The notes below the pieces were generated by a model, which made no database searches, had not been told where the DNA came from, and saw only the letters and a program-made list of their open reading frames with translations. Positions 45,847 to 55,091 of a DNA stretch of 64,000 bases are shown one piece after another. This stretch comes from Brevibacillus sp. JNUCC-41 (GTDB taxonomy: Bacteria > Bacillota > Bacilli > Bacillales > DSM-1321), in assembly GCF_014844095.1 (NCBI RefSeq), contig NZ_CP062163.1:4559501-4623500 (forward strand). Direction: 5' to 3'. The stretch's first letter is position 1. The number at the start of each line of letters is the position of its first letter. A program made the translations under genes and the position numbers.

Positions 45847-46043
45847 ATTGACAATACACTTCACATTTAAATGTTGCTTATCATCCTTCCATCCTTGATG
45901 TTGAAAGTGAGTATTATTGACTTTAGCATCAAATCTTGCATGGTCCCCTACCATGGTATTTTTGACAGCTTTCCTCTTCTAATTATCTTTAACTTTCTTT
46001 TTCCATTTTCCCGTTTGAGTTTCCTGCTTTTTTCAATAGCCAT
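45847..46043 (-). pseudogene. Decayed copy of the 75-residue gene at 39.1 kb
   Basis: The minus strand aligns along its length with the intact gene at 39118-39345. Shared nucleotide blocks include AATGGAAAAAGAAAGT, GATGCTAAAGTCAATAATAC and ATCAAGGATGGA. Several small insertions and deletions break the frame, so only pieces such as FDAKVNNTHF can be read. The upstream gap to the MFS gene (46044-46271) holds no other gene. Confidence 0.75.
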
Positions 46044-46271
46044 CAAGATCCTTATGATTTTTCCTTTTAATCCGTTTTGGATTATGTTTTGTACTATTAC
46101 AAAACAGGTTACGGCAAAATCAGTGAATGATTCAGGTACAAGCCTTTTAGCAAGAAATAATAAACGATTACCAAGCAAGGGTTTTCCTCAAAAATATATT
46201 TTATGATATGATAGGTAAATTGTTTATCTTCCCTGTGACACATATACATTCATCTAAGAAAAGAGGTATTT

Positions 46272-47462
46272 ATGCACGACACAGAATTATCCAAGCGACA
46301 TTGGTTACTCATTTTAACACTTACTTTATTAACATTTGTTCTCGGGACAAGCGAATTTGTTATCATCGGGATCTTAACCGATATTTCCTCGAGTCTAAAT
46401 ATTACAAATGCAAAAGCAGGTACACTCGTTTCTGCGTTTGCCATTACGTTTGCCATTGCGACACCACTCGTGATGTCGGCAACAAGCCATTTTCCAAAAC
46501 GTAAATGGATGTTGTTTTTGATAGGTTCGTTCATTATCCTGAATGCTTTGTGCGTAATATCGACGAGCTTCATAATGCTGCTTGCTCTTCGGATGATGAC
46601 TGCGATCGTAACAGGAGTTTTAATTTCACTTGCCATGATTGTTGCAAGTGAAACCATGCCAATCGCGAAACGTGGACTAGCTATATCATTTGTTTTCGGT
46701 GGTTTTACTCTTGCAAATGTAATTGGAGTACCAATAGGCACTGTCATCGCTGATTGGTACGACTGGAATGCGACCTTTCTTTTAACGACTTTTCTCGGTG
46801 GAATTGCGTTTTTGGCATCTTTCTTGATTTTGCCTACTATGCACATTACATTTCGCAGTTCAATGCGTGAGCAATTTTCTTTGTTAACACACCCACGTAT
46901 CTTAATGGCTTTTTTCATTCCGTCTCTTGGATTTGGTGCAACGTATGCCGTTTATACGTTTCTTGTTCCAATCCTGAAAGGAATGGAAGCACCAAGCAGT
47001 TCAATCAGTCTAATCTTGTTTGGCTACGGATTTATTTCCATTTTCAGCAACATTCTTGCTGGTAAAATTGCCAGCCACAATGCTATCGGACGTCTCCGGT
47101 TTGTTTTTCTCGTTCAAGCGATTGTTCTGGTCAGTTTATATTGGACCACAAATAACTTAATCTTGGGATTGGTTAATATTAGCTTAATGTCATTAATGGC
47201 CATCCTTTTAACAACATCTACCCAGCTTTATTTGATAGATCTAGCTGGCATTTATCAACCAAAAGCTACAGGACTAGCTGCTTCACTGATGCCAGTAGCA
47301 AGCAATGTCGGTATCGCATTTGGTTCTGCATTAGGCGGAGTTGTTTATCATCAGGGAAATTTGATGAATGTTACATTGGTAGGTGGGTTGGTTGCTATCT
47401 TTGCAAGTCTTCTAACTTTCCTAAGTCATCGCTTAGACCAAAAACAAAAAAAACTAGCATAA
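46272..47462 (+). CDS. MFS exporter, DHA1 (AraJ/YdhP-like) family
   Basis: A 396-residue membrane protein with about 12 hydrophobic helices. The N-terminus LGTSEFVIIGILTDISSSLNIT and the loop 2-3 block are typical of DHA1 drug or sugar-efflux antiporters such as AraJ and YdhP. RMMTAIVTGVLIS and GGFTLANVIGVPIGT carry the family Gly/Ala pattern. It starts with ATG after AAGAGG and ends at a strong terminator. It is monocistronic and no regulator is adjacent. Its substrate cannot be judged from sequence. Confidence 0.88.
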   Translation: MHDTELSKRHWLLILTLTLLTFVLGTSEFVIIGILTDISSSLNITNAKAGTLVSAFAITFAIATPLVMSATSHFPKRKWMLFLIGSFIILNALCVISTSFIMLLALRMMTAIVTGVLISLAMIVASETMPIAKRGLAISFVFGGFTLANVIGVPIGTVIADWYDWNATFLLTTFLGGIAFLASFLILPTMHITFRSSMREQFSLLTHPRILMAFFIPSLGFGATYAVYTFLVPILKGMEAPSSSISLILFGYGFISIFSNILAGKIASHNAIGRLRFVFLVQAIVLVSLYWTTNNLILGLVNISLMSLMAILLTTSTQLYLIDLAGIYQPKATGLAASLMPVASNVGIAFGSALGGVVYHQGNLMNVTLVGGLVAIFASLLTFLSHRLDQKQKKLA

Positions 47463-47587
47463 GAGAGAAGTTATCTGCGCCTTGGTATGCATCCTCTGGT
47501 ACGTGCAATGGCATAATAAACGAGAAATGTTATTGTGGTTTTGAAACAAAGTGGCATCAAATTAAAATTAATACAAAAAATCTTGCT

Positions 47588-47627
47588 AGAGCATGTTTTG
47601 AAAAAGGATTGATTCAAAACATGCTCT
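47588..47627 (+). terminator. Terminator of the MFS gene
   Basis: AGAGCATGTTTTGAA and TTCAAAACATGCTCT are perfect 15-nt complements around a 10-nt loop. Confidence 0.85.
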
Positions 47628-48308
47628 TAACCGTATTCGAATGAATGATATTTTTTTATAAAAAAGTTTGATCATTTTCCATTCTTCTTATAGGACCAAC
47701 CAGCTAATAAGATGTCAATATCTTTCTCTAAAATCTTATTTCCCATATGATCTACTATTTTTGGCCATGCCAATAGCCCTCCAAAACCTTTTCGGAAGGG
47801 TTTTTCTATGTGTCAGTTAATCGGGCAAAAGTTCCAGGAACATTTTTTCCTCTTTAAAAGTACGTAAATCCAATGAAGCAAATGATTAATGAGGAAAGTT
47901 TTTCCTTCTAATTTTCCTGATCCTTTCATTCTATTAGAATTAATTACCTAATCGAAACCCGCTTAATATTAAATCATCCCTTTTATACGCAAGTTAAAAT
48001 TTGAGGTATTCCCATCCGAAACATCCTTCAAGGTCGGAATATACGTTTCTATTTTACCTTCCATAAGCGAGAATAACTCTATTCTTTCCGGTAGCTGGCC
48101 TTTTCCTCATGTGTATCAACTAAATACTTCTTTATGCTGAATGAGCTGTTTGACCATTCTGCCACTTCAAAAGTTAAGGAAAGTTCGGTTCCAACCCCTT
48201 AAGTCCCAACTAGCCTCAAACATGTTTCGGTCGACAATTTACTTTAACGGATTAAGTCTTACGCCTCCGTATGTCCTACCCTGTCTACTGATAAAATAGA
48301 TTCTATTA
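47628..48308. other. 680-bp gap with relic-like sequence
   Basis: No gene is supported. A hairpin (AAAACCTTTTCGGAAGGGTTTT, loosely paired) lies at 47785-47805. On the minus strand scattered readable pieces (EGKIETYIPTLKDVSDGN near 48030) suggest a decayed gene of unknown family. The 48200-48300 part shares short blocks with 38.6 kb. Confidence 0.4.
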
Positions 48309-48345
48309 AAAAAGGTCAATAAGTAATTTTACTGGTTGACCTTAG
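48309..48345 (-). terminator. Terminator after the 48.4-kb secreted protein gene
   Basis: AAGGTCAA and TTGACCTT pair, with an inner AGTAA/TTACT pair, and the minus strand ends in six T residues. Confidence 0.7.
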
Positions 48346-48372
48346 AATACGAAAGCACCAGCTGGTCCATAG

Positions 48373-48825
48373 CTACCTACAGTTTTTGATATTACTACTT
48401 AATATACTGGGTCCCAATTTTTCAGTATTTGAATTAGAAAGGCGCACCTGCACTTCTACATTTTCCATTTTCGCTGTAATTTCATCAAATCTTCCAGCCC
48501 AAGTTGGACTATCTTTTTCTGCAGTAGGATAAAGCCTGAAACGCCAACTAATTTCCTCTGGTATAAAAGCAAAACCTTCATAGCTATCGTAATTCCCATA
48601 TGAAGATGGTTCTGGAAGGTGTACTCCAAGAATACTTACATTAGTTCGTGCAAAACTTGGTGGGCGCAACTGCACTTTATAAATTAATGCTGTTCCTTTT
48701 GAATTTGTAAGCTTTTTATCAATTGGTTCCAATACCATACTACAAGGCATAGTTGTTGCATTTATTTGAATAGGGGAAATGACAAAAGTTAAGATTATAA
48801 ATATGCCCAAAACAATTTGTTTCAA
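48373..48825 (-). CDS. Secreted protein of unknown function
   Basis: A 150-residue exported protein: a signal peptide (IVLGIFIILTFVISPIQINA) and a mature domain with a possible disulfide between the Cys of MPCSMVLEP and the Cys of KNCR. The mature part is beta-rich (ALIYKVQLRPPSFAR, VEVQVRL) and looks like an immunoglobulin-like fold. The start is TTG at 48825, because AGAGGTG lies 5 nt upstream, not the ATG at 48846. I do not recognise the family. A terminator follows. Confidence 0.65.
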   Translation of the reverse strand: MKQIVLGIFIILTFVISPIQINATTMPCSMVLEPIDKKLTNSKGTALIYKVQLRPPSFARTNVSILGVHLPEPSSYGNYDSYEGFAFIPEEISWRFRLYPTAEKDSPTWAGRFDEITAKMENVEVQVRLSNSNTEKLGPSILSSNIKNCR

Positions 48826-49037
48826 ACTAACACCTCTTACAATCATTTTGGTTTATTTTACCCTTATTATGATCTAAATATAAATAGTCCTCATTCAAGT
48901 AACCTGCCTCTCTAATTGTATAAGAAGAGGAGCCGCTGAGCAGCTTCTGGTAATAAAGTAAAGCAACTTTTTTTATTCACTAACATATGTATCCATTTAA
49001 AACTAACCTCACAGAACTAAAGGTGAGGTGATATGAT

Positions 49038-49424
49038 TCAACCAAGCAAAACATAATCCCCTACTTTAATATGGTTCTTTTCAAACCATCCAAGATTCAC
49101 TTCAATTGCATAATGATATGCTATTTCTGGATCATAGGTAGGGCATATATACTCTTTACAAGGCTCCATATCAAGTATTTTTAGAATTTTCCTAGCTGAG
49201 TCAAGAAAAGCAATAGATAAAGGAATTAATGTGTTTTTCATCCAAAACCCACCATATACTTCTTCTGAAAACACAAATAACATCCCTTCATTTTCGGGTA
49301 ATTTCCCAACAAACATTAAGCCCATTTCTCTTTTTCTTTGAGTATCTGCAACTTGAACGGTTAATCTAGTTTCCTTGTTTCCACTAAGTATTTTTATCAT
49401 TTTTCTTTTTATTATATTTTTCAT
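49038..49424 (-). CDS. DUF192 protein
   Basis: A 128-residue protein of the DUF192 (COG1430) family. The characteristic blocks are ADTQRKREMGLMFVGKLPENEGMLFVF, GGFWMKNTLIPLSIAFLD, and YAIEVNLGWFEKNHIKVGD. The family is widespread and has no proven biochemical function; many members are secreted, but this one has no signal peptide. The ATG at 49424 follows AAGGTGAGTG. It lies in a gene-poor area and is probably monocistronic. Confidence 0.85.
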   Translation of the reverse strand: MKNIIKRKMIKILSGNKETRLTVQVADTQRKREMGLMFVGKLPENEGMLFVFSEEVYGGFWMKNTLIPLSIAFLDSARKILKILDMEPCKEYICPTYDPEIAYHYAIEVNLGWFEKNHIKVGDYVLLG

Positions 49425-49710
49425 ATTCACTCACCTTCGAATATTTTTATAAGCAGGAAAGAAATTTAAGGTCTTTAAAAAAGTTCATGAGAATGAAATT
49501 TTTTTATTCGAAAAAACGTCTATTCCCTAAAAAGGAAGAATGTTGGAGATAAAACGAATAGAAGATGAAAAAAATAATTAACAATGCACCGTTTCACTTC
49601 TAATACTTATTCTATGATTTTAAGTTTTATACGCTGTTTTCAATCATCACAGCAACCATATATAAGCACAGCCGTAGTTTTAGAAACCTTTCATGAACTT
49701 TATTAATGCT

Positions 49711-49840
49711 TTCGAAATGGAATTTTTAGTTGTTAACGCTCGGCACATGAAAGGAGTCCCTGATCTAAAAATAGAAGTCTTGGATGCTGGGTGGATTACT
49801 ATTAAAATTAAAAAGGTACTTGATCAAATATCAAATTAGG
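49711..49840 (+). mobile_element. IS110-family transposase relic
   Basis: A short plus-strand frame reads EMEFLVVNARHMKGVPDLKI followed by EVLDAGWIT. This fits the IS110 DEDD-domain block VVNA.HIK.VPGRKTDVKDAEWIA. Nothing recognisable of the rest of the transposase follows, so only an N-terminal fragment survives. 49425-49710 before it holds no gene. Confidence 0.65.
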
Positions 49841-49859
49841 CTCCGTAGAGAGTAAAAAG

Positions 49860-49944
49860 AGCAATGTGCATCACCACTAGGTAAGAAACTTTAGTAATTT
49901 AGGCAAGTCTCCAGGAAGGAACCAGTCGGGGTGGTATGCACGCT
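49860..49944. other. Long-stem structure next to the IS110 relic
   Basis: AGC, GTGCAT and ACCAC (49860-49877) pair with GTGGT, ATGCAC and GCT (49931-49944), enclosing about 53 nt. The sequence looks like a folded RNA, possibly a remnant of IS110 non-coding RNA. Function is unknown. Confidence 0.4.
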
Positions 49945-50495
49945 TAAAATATATCTTTATAACAATAATATGACAGAGTTAAATATGGGGAGTTTCTTTT
50001 GTTGGAATGTCGATTTATGTATGATGTTAAATGTTCTAGTTTCATGTTTTATGACTTCTTCTTTAAAGTTTATTTTCTTATTTGACTTATCTCTTCGGGA
50101 ATGGTCTCACCAAGAGCGCAAATAAGGAACCTTTTTAAAAACCCTCCCCATTTAGCACCTTTCATAAGGCCCATCCTAGGGCCTGTACAACTGTACTACG
50201 TAACGTCATACGGTATCAGCAAGGCTACTAAATAGGGGGATTTGGAAAATTGGATTGGAATAGTATATTATATGCTCATTATTCCAATTAGTGTCGAATA
50301 GTAATAAATATCAGCATCAGCCCCTTTTAACCTACCATGCACAACCTCAAACCCAACCCATGTTGGGTTATGGACCCTATTCAACGCCGAAAGGCCTAAG
50401 GACGGCCTACCGGGAATCTTGATTCCAGTAGGGTAATTATGACTCCAATAGGCTGTGGTACTAGATTTAGAAAGAGTACTAATCTAATGATAGAC
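49945..50495. other. 550-bp gap with several hairpins
   Basis: No gene is supported. ATTGGAATA and TATTCCAAT (50254-50288) are perfect 9-bp arms. Between 50340 and 50440 three hairpins follow one another: AACCCAAC/GTTGGGTT, AGGCC/GGCCT and GGAATC/GATTCC. These may belong to a structured RNA or to relic IS ends. Confidence 0.4.
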
Positions 50496-50537
50496 AAAAA
50501 AGGGTCCGCATTTCTTTACTTAATGAATGCGAACCCT
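50496..50537 (-). terminator. Terminator of pgcA
   Basis: AGGGT and CGCATT pair with AATGCG and ACCCT with one mismatch, and the minus strand continues in six T residues. A second small hairpin (GGACTCTC/GAGGGTCTCC) follows 20 nt nearer the gene. Confidence 0.8.
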
Positions 50538-50574
50538 AGTTTTTTAAGGAGACCCTCTGAATGAGAGTCCTTCT

Positions 50575-52305
50575 TTAAAGCATTTTATCGATACTTCTCA
50601 TAAAGTCTTTCATAACGATGGATAATTTCCCTTTCGCTTCCTTCATCGAGCTTCCTTTAACACCGAAATAAAATTTAATTTTAGGCTCTGTTCCCGAAGG
50701 TCGTAAACATACCCATGTGCCATCTTCAAGAAAGTATTTTAATACGTTCGATTTTGGGAGCTTGATTGCCTCTTCCCTATTTGACGCAAACATGTATTTT
50801 TTCCTGCTTAGATAATCCTCTCGAACCACTACTTGAAGATCAGAGATTTGATCTGGTGGATTTTCACGGAATTCATTTAGAATCGCTTCAATTTGCCTGG
50901 CACCTTCAATTCCTTTTAAAGTCAACGATTGCAAACCTTCCAAGTAATATCCATATTTATCGAAAACATCCATTAAACCTTCGTACATCGTTTTGCCTTG
51001 CTTTTTGTAATAGGCACAGACTTCCACTGCCAGAACGGTAGCCTGTATGGCATCCTTATCTCGAGCAAAATCTTTGATTAGGTATCCATAGCTTTCTTCA
51101 TAACCAAACAGGAAAGAATGTTCTCCACTTGTGTGGTATTCATTGATTTTTTCAGCAATGAATTTAAATCCAGTTAAAACATCTACTGTTTTTAAACCAT
51201 TTTGCTCTGAAATCGCCCTTCCTATTTCTGAAGTCACGATGGTCTTTAATACGACTCCATTTCCAGCAAGAGTCCCTTTCTTTTGTTTTTGTGAAATTAA
51301 ATAATCCAAAAAGAGAGCGCCGGTTTGATTGCCTGTTAATACGATATAATCTCCAGCATTATTTTTCACGCTAATTCCGAGCCTATCCGCATCCGGATCG
51401 ATGGCAATCAATAAATCAGCGTCGACGCGGTTTCCAAGCGCAATGGCCAATTCAAAAGCAGCATGTTCCTCTGGATTAGGGACTTTAACGGTAGGAAAGT
51501 TAGCATCGGGCATTTCCTGTTCTTTAACAATATGGACATTTCGATATCCTAGATCATGCAAAGCACGTTTTACTGCTTGATTGGCTGTACCATGAAGCGG
51601 TGTAAACACGAGCTTTACATCGATCTCATCTGCTAACTTTGGATTTTCCGGAATAGTGAGCAATTGCTCATTATAAGCAGTATCCAGCTCCTTCCCGATG
51701 ATTTGAATGAGTCCTCTGTCCTCTAGGATTTCTTCTTCCTCAACTACAATGGAAAGCTCACTTTCAATCGCGTTCACGTAATTAATGACTTGATCCGCCG
51801 CTTCAGGAGGTAGCTGTGCCCCGTCTGATCCGTACACTTTATACCCATTATATTCAGGGGGATTATGGCTTGCTGTAATGACGATACCGGCAAATGCACC
51901 CAGCTTACGTACGGAAAAAGAGAGCTGGGGGGTAGGCCGTAATTCATCAAATAAATAAGCTTTAATTCCCATTGTTGCCAAAGTCCTGGCTGCTTCCAAT
52001 GCAAATTCGTGAGACTTATGTCTTGAATCGTAAGCAATTACGACTCCTCTCGATTTTGCCTCGTTTCCAAACGATTGAATATACTCAGCAAGTCCTGCAG
52101 TCGCCTTTCGCACTGTATAAATGTTCATCCTATTAGTACCTGGACCCATTTCCCCTCGCATACCACCCGTCCCAAATTCCAAATTTTTATAAAAGGCGTC
52201 TTCAAGTACTATTTCATCATCCTTCATTTCTTCAAGCAATAAACGCATTTCATGATTTAAATGGGGGTAACTTGTCCAAATAGTATACGAATGCTTCCAG
52301 CTCAT
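50575..52305 (-). CDS. pgcA: Alpha-phosphoglucomutase
   Basis: A 576-residue cytoplasmic phosphohexomutase that interconverts glucose-6-phosphate and glucose-1-phosphate. The catalytic Ser is in [14 protein letters not shown], the metal-binding loop is DPDADRLG, the sugar-binding loop is GYEESYGY, and the phosphate-binding loop is [12 protein letters not shown]. Length and order match PgcA (YhxB) of B. subtilis. It supplies glucose-1-phosphate for UDP-glucose, feeding the GalU and Ugd genes further along this cluster. The ATG is preceded by a ribosome site typical for the region. Its own terminator lies downstream. Confidence 0.95.
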   Translation of the reverse strand: MSWKHSYTIWTSYPHLNHEMRLLLEEMKDDEIVLEDAFYKNLEFGTGGMRGEMGPGTNRMNIYTVRKATAGLAEYIQSFGNEAKSRGVVIAYDSRHKSHEFALEAARTLATMGIKAYLFDELRPTPQLSFSVRKLGAFAGIVITASHNPPEYNGYKVYGSDGAQLPPEAADQVINYVNAIESELSIVVEEEEILEDRGLIQIIGKELDTAYNEQLLTIPENPKLADEIDVKLVFTPLHGTANQAVKRALHDLGYRNVHIVKEQEMPDANFPTVKVPNPEEHAAFELAIALGNRVDADLLIAIDPDADRLGISVKNNAGDYIVLTGNQTGALFLDYLISQKQKKGTLAGNGVVLKTIVTSEIGRAISEQNGLKTVDVLTGFKFIAEKINEYHTSGEHSFLFGYEESYGYLIKDFARDKDAIQATVLAVEVCAYYKKQGKTMYEGLMDVFDKYGYYLEGLQSLTLKGIEGARQIEAILNEFRENPPDQISDLQVVVREDYLSRKKYMFASNREEAIKLPKSNVLKYFLEDGTWVCLRPSGTEPKIKFYFGVKGSSMKEAKGKLSIVMKDFMRSIDKML

Positions 52306-52890
52306 TAAAATACAGCTCCTTCCAACTTTGCTTTGTTTGGCATTTCTTTACTCCTTGATCTTAGTACACATTGTAGGAGTCGAATTGAGTATGAAATTTA
52401 AAAAGCCATCGTTCCCATAGCACCCATTCCGATATTATTTTTTTATCTTCCTTTAGTACCTCTTTTGCAACGAGTTGTTGAATCTGCAAATCTCCTCCCT
52501 CCAAAGATGTTGGTTACGATTTATTCATATTCCCAACCAATACTTTGGAAAGAGGTCATTTATTCTTCTTTACTGCTTTTTAATATGATCGAAAATACGG
52601 CTGGTTTAGCAAAAATTCAGTTGCGAAATCTGGAATAATTACAAATTTCTTTTGATATCAGAATCCATATCTTTTGGTGGTAATCTCTATACTTTTGTAT
52701 CTGTTCGAAATTGTAATGAAATCTGTACAAGTGGATTGAATATTAATACTATTGCCCATATTAAAATCACTTGCATTTCCCTACAAGCTTCGTAAATCCT
52801 CAATATAGCCCATGGCACGCCCTTTATCTAACAACTATTGGGTATCCAGCTTGTTTTCTTGTAACTTTTTTTAAGTTTTCCTTCCTTGAT
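52306..52890. other. 585-bp gap, no gene seen
   Basis: AT-rich spacer between pgcA and the KE-tailed glycosyltransferase. The plus-strand ORF at 52771-53205 and its partners are frames of the hexanucleotide repeat and are not genes. Confidence 0.5.
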
Positions 52891-54261
52891 TCATTTTTTC
52901 TTTTCCTTTTCCTTTTTCTTTTTCTTTTTCTTCTCCTTCTCCTTTTTCTTGTTCTTTTCCGTTTTCCTTTCCTTTTCCTTTTCCGTTTTCCTTTCCTTTT
53001 CCTTTTCCGTTTTCCTTTCCTTTTCCGTTTCCGTTTCCTTTTCTTTTTCCTTTTCCTTTTCCTTTTCCTTTTCCTTTTCCTTTTCCTTTTCCTTTTCTTT
53101 TTCCTTTTCTTTTTCCTTTTCCTTTTCCTTTTCCGTTTCCTTTTCTTTTTCCTTTTCCTTTTCCTTTTCCTTTTCCGTTTCCTTTTCCGTTGTATTAACG
53201 AGTGAATATAATCTTTGTTGCTCCATAATTTGTTTATTGATATCAAATTTTTCTTCAATGACTTTCCGTGCTCTTTCCGTATAATCGTTCCAAACCTCTG
53301 GATGTTCTAAAAAGAATTGTATGCCTTTCGCTAACTCAATATCATTTTTTTCTGGAGCCAGGTATCCTGTTTTCTGGTGTTCAATTAATTCAGGGATACC
53401 CGCATGTTGAGTAGAAACGACAGGTAACCCGCTAGCCATTGCTTCTTTTAAGGCATTAGGAATGCCTTCAATATCACCATTTTTAGCAGTCTGACTTGCA
53501 AGGCAAAAGATATGAGCTTTTTTTAATTCGTTCGAAACTTGTTTTGAATTCATAGCTCCTCTAATAACCACAGCATCTTTAAGGTTAAATTCTGTAATGA
53601 CCGATTTAATTTTATTCTCATCTTCACCTGCTCCGATAATATGCAGTCTAGCATTTGGATATTGTGAATAAATCCGTTTAAATGCTTTTATAAGAGTGAT
53701 AAATCCTTTTTTGTCTACAAGTCTACCTACAGACAAAACTCTTATTTCGCCTTCTTTAGGTAGTTTGGGGGTAGAATAGGCGAAAAGATCCAATTCGATA
53801 CCACCATATAACACATGAATTTTATCGTCCGGAATTCCTAAAGTTCTTAATCCTTGTGCAAGATATTGGCAAACAGGAAAAAAGTGTGCACCATGTTTAA
53901 TTAATGATGAATATCGCTGGGCATTTTTCTTGAAAATTTCTGGTCTGTCAGAACCATCGCGCCCTCTAATGCTAACGATTAATGGGATATTATATTTTTC
54001 ACAAACAGGCAAAATTTCTTGTCCATGTTTTCCGTGATGAGCATGAATGGCTATGATTTCTTGTTCTTTGAAGAATTTTTCTAGATCTTTAATCTTGTTT
54101 AAATTATAGTAGTTTTTAAAGGGGAATTCTGTATGGTTGGTATCTTCGAATGGGCCGATTACGATTGAGCGATAGTTACTTATTTTTACGATTTGATTAT
54201 ATATAAAACGTTGGTGTGTTTTAATGTTTTCACTTACAAAATAAGCAATGGTTTTCATCAT
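52891..54261 (-). CDS. GT4 glycosyltransferase with a Lys-Glu repeat tail
   Basis: A 456-residue protein. Residues 1-355 form a retaining GT-B (GT4) glycosyltransferase: acceptor-domain blocks IHAHHGKHG, SIRGRDGS and FFPVCQYLA, and the donor-side E-X7-E pair E265 and E273 in EGIPNALKEAMA. The last 100 residues (357-456) are almost only Lys and Glu, in KE repeats, encoded by a 6-nt microsatellite. Such KE runs form single alpha helices or charged brushes. It resembles the second transferase at 57.7-59.2 kb and probably adds a sugar to a spore-surface or envelope glycan. ATG follows a weak GAGG site; it overlaps the preceding small gene by 32 nt. Confidence 0.85.
   Translation of the reverse strand: MMKTIAYFVSENIKTHQRFIYNQIVKISNYRSIVIGPFEDTNHTEFPFKNYYNLNKIKDLEKFFKEQEIIAIHAHHGKHGQEILPVCEKYNIPLIVSIRGRDGSDRPEIFKKNAQRYSSLIKHGAHFFPVCQYLAQGLRTLGIPDDKIHVLYGGIELDLFAYSTPKLPKEGEIRVLSVGRLVDKKGFITLIKAFKRIYSQYPNARLHIIGAGEDENKIKSVITEFNLKDAVVIRGAMNSKQVSNELKKAHIFCLASQTAKNGDIEGIPNALKEAMASGLPVVSTQHAGIPELIEHQKTGYLAPEKNDIELAKGIQFFLEHPEVWNDYTERARKVIEEKFDINKQIMEQQRLYSLVNTTEKETEKEKEKEKEKEKETEKEKEKEKEKEKEKEKEKEKEKEKEKEKEKEKETETEKERKTEKEKERKTEKEKERKTEKNKKKEKEKKKKKKKEKEKKK
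52900..53193. repeat. Hexanucleotide microsatellite in the glycosyltransferase gene
   Basis: Tandem TTTTCC units on the plus strand (GGAAAA on the minus), interrupted by TTTTTC and TTTCCG variants, run for about 290 nt. The unit length is a multiple of three, so slippage would change the length of the KE tail without frameshift. Long clean frames appear on both strands because of the repeat and are not separate genes. Confidence 0.95.
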
Positions 54262-54586
54262 GCCTCAGTCCCTTTAACAAGAAATTCATATTTCTCTTCT
54301 CGCGTTCTGCTAAAACCGATAGTTCTTGATAATTATCTATTTTTTTTATCTTTCCTTGTTCTCCAATTTGTTTCACTTGCTTGTGATATTCATGAGTGAA
54401 AATGGAATCAGCTTTATAACTGTCTTTGTATGGCAGGTCTTCAGAACAAACTATAAAATTATTTTTAAACAGAGGATTTAATTTGAATAGAGGATTTTTT
54501 GTAGAATTGCATGTAAAGGACTTCATGAGAAAATCTATATGCTTCTTAAGAACTTCCAATGGTGTTTTCATATTTTCAGGGTTCAA
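54230..54586 (-). CDS. Hypothetical 118-residue protein upstream of the KE-tailed transferase
   Basis: A soluble protein with a C-terminal basic helix (KKIDNYQELSVLAEREKRN) and the ending HDENHCLFCK. AAAGGAG lies 8 nt before the TTG start at 54586, a convincing ribosome site. It overlaps the transferase by 32 nt, so the two are probably coupled. The upstream frame near MKTPLEVLKKHIDFLMKS looks like a natural start. I recognise no domain; it might be a truncated glycosyltransferase partner or a small accessory protein. Confidence 0.6.
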   Translation of the reverse strand: MNPENMKTPLEVLKKHIDFLMKSFTCNSTKNPLFKLNPLFKNNFIVCSEDLPYKDSYKADSIFTHEYHKQVKQIGEQGKIKKIDNYQELSVLAEREKRNMNFLLKGLRHDENHCLFCK

Positions 54587-55091
54587 ATTACTTTCTCCTT
54601 TTATTAACTTCCAAATTTTTAATTAATCTTTTTGCATGCATATAATTTACCCTTCTCTTTTTTATTAGATTTTGGATTTTTACACAAAATATTTTTATTT
54701 ATATTGAACTGTATTGCCATGCATACTTTAAATCTCCTTAAACCGAATGTGTCTCCATTTATCGTTTTCACATGGACATTTTTTAATTTTCAGCATTTCA
54801 TTAATGGCATTCGTTAATTGGCCTTTCATACCAACTCAAGGATTTAAAAAACAAATGGTGTCAATGAAGCTATATTTGAAGGCGGATCGTTTGATGGTTT
54901 TCACAATTTTGAAACTTGACCTATTCCGAATTATTTCTTCTCAAGGCCCGACACTATTACCTTATCTTTGTTTTTCTTTTAAGTTGAGGTGTTTGAAATT
55001 TTTTATACCTTTTTGACTCCAAACAGAAATTCCATCATTATTTTTTATTCACTAAAACCGCACTTATTAAAATTCACTGCTTCTTTTTTTC
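54587..55091. other. 505-bp gap, no gene seen
   Basis: Very AT-rich, with no ORF with a ribosome site. It should hold the promoter for the small gene and KE-tailed transferase, but no clear sigma site was identified. Confidence 0.5.

Noticed and set aside
49931..50125. 64-codon plus-strand frame after the IS110 relic
   Set aside because: Begins inside the folded element, has odd composition and no ribosome site.
52771..53284. Long open frames on both strands with Phe-Leu or Lys-Arg repeats
   Set aside because: They are other frames of the hexanucleotide repeat inside the KE-tailed glycosyltransferase gene.
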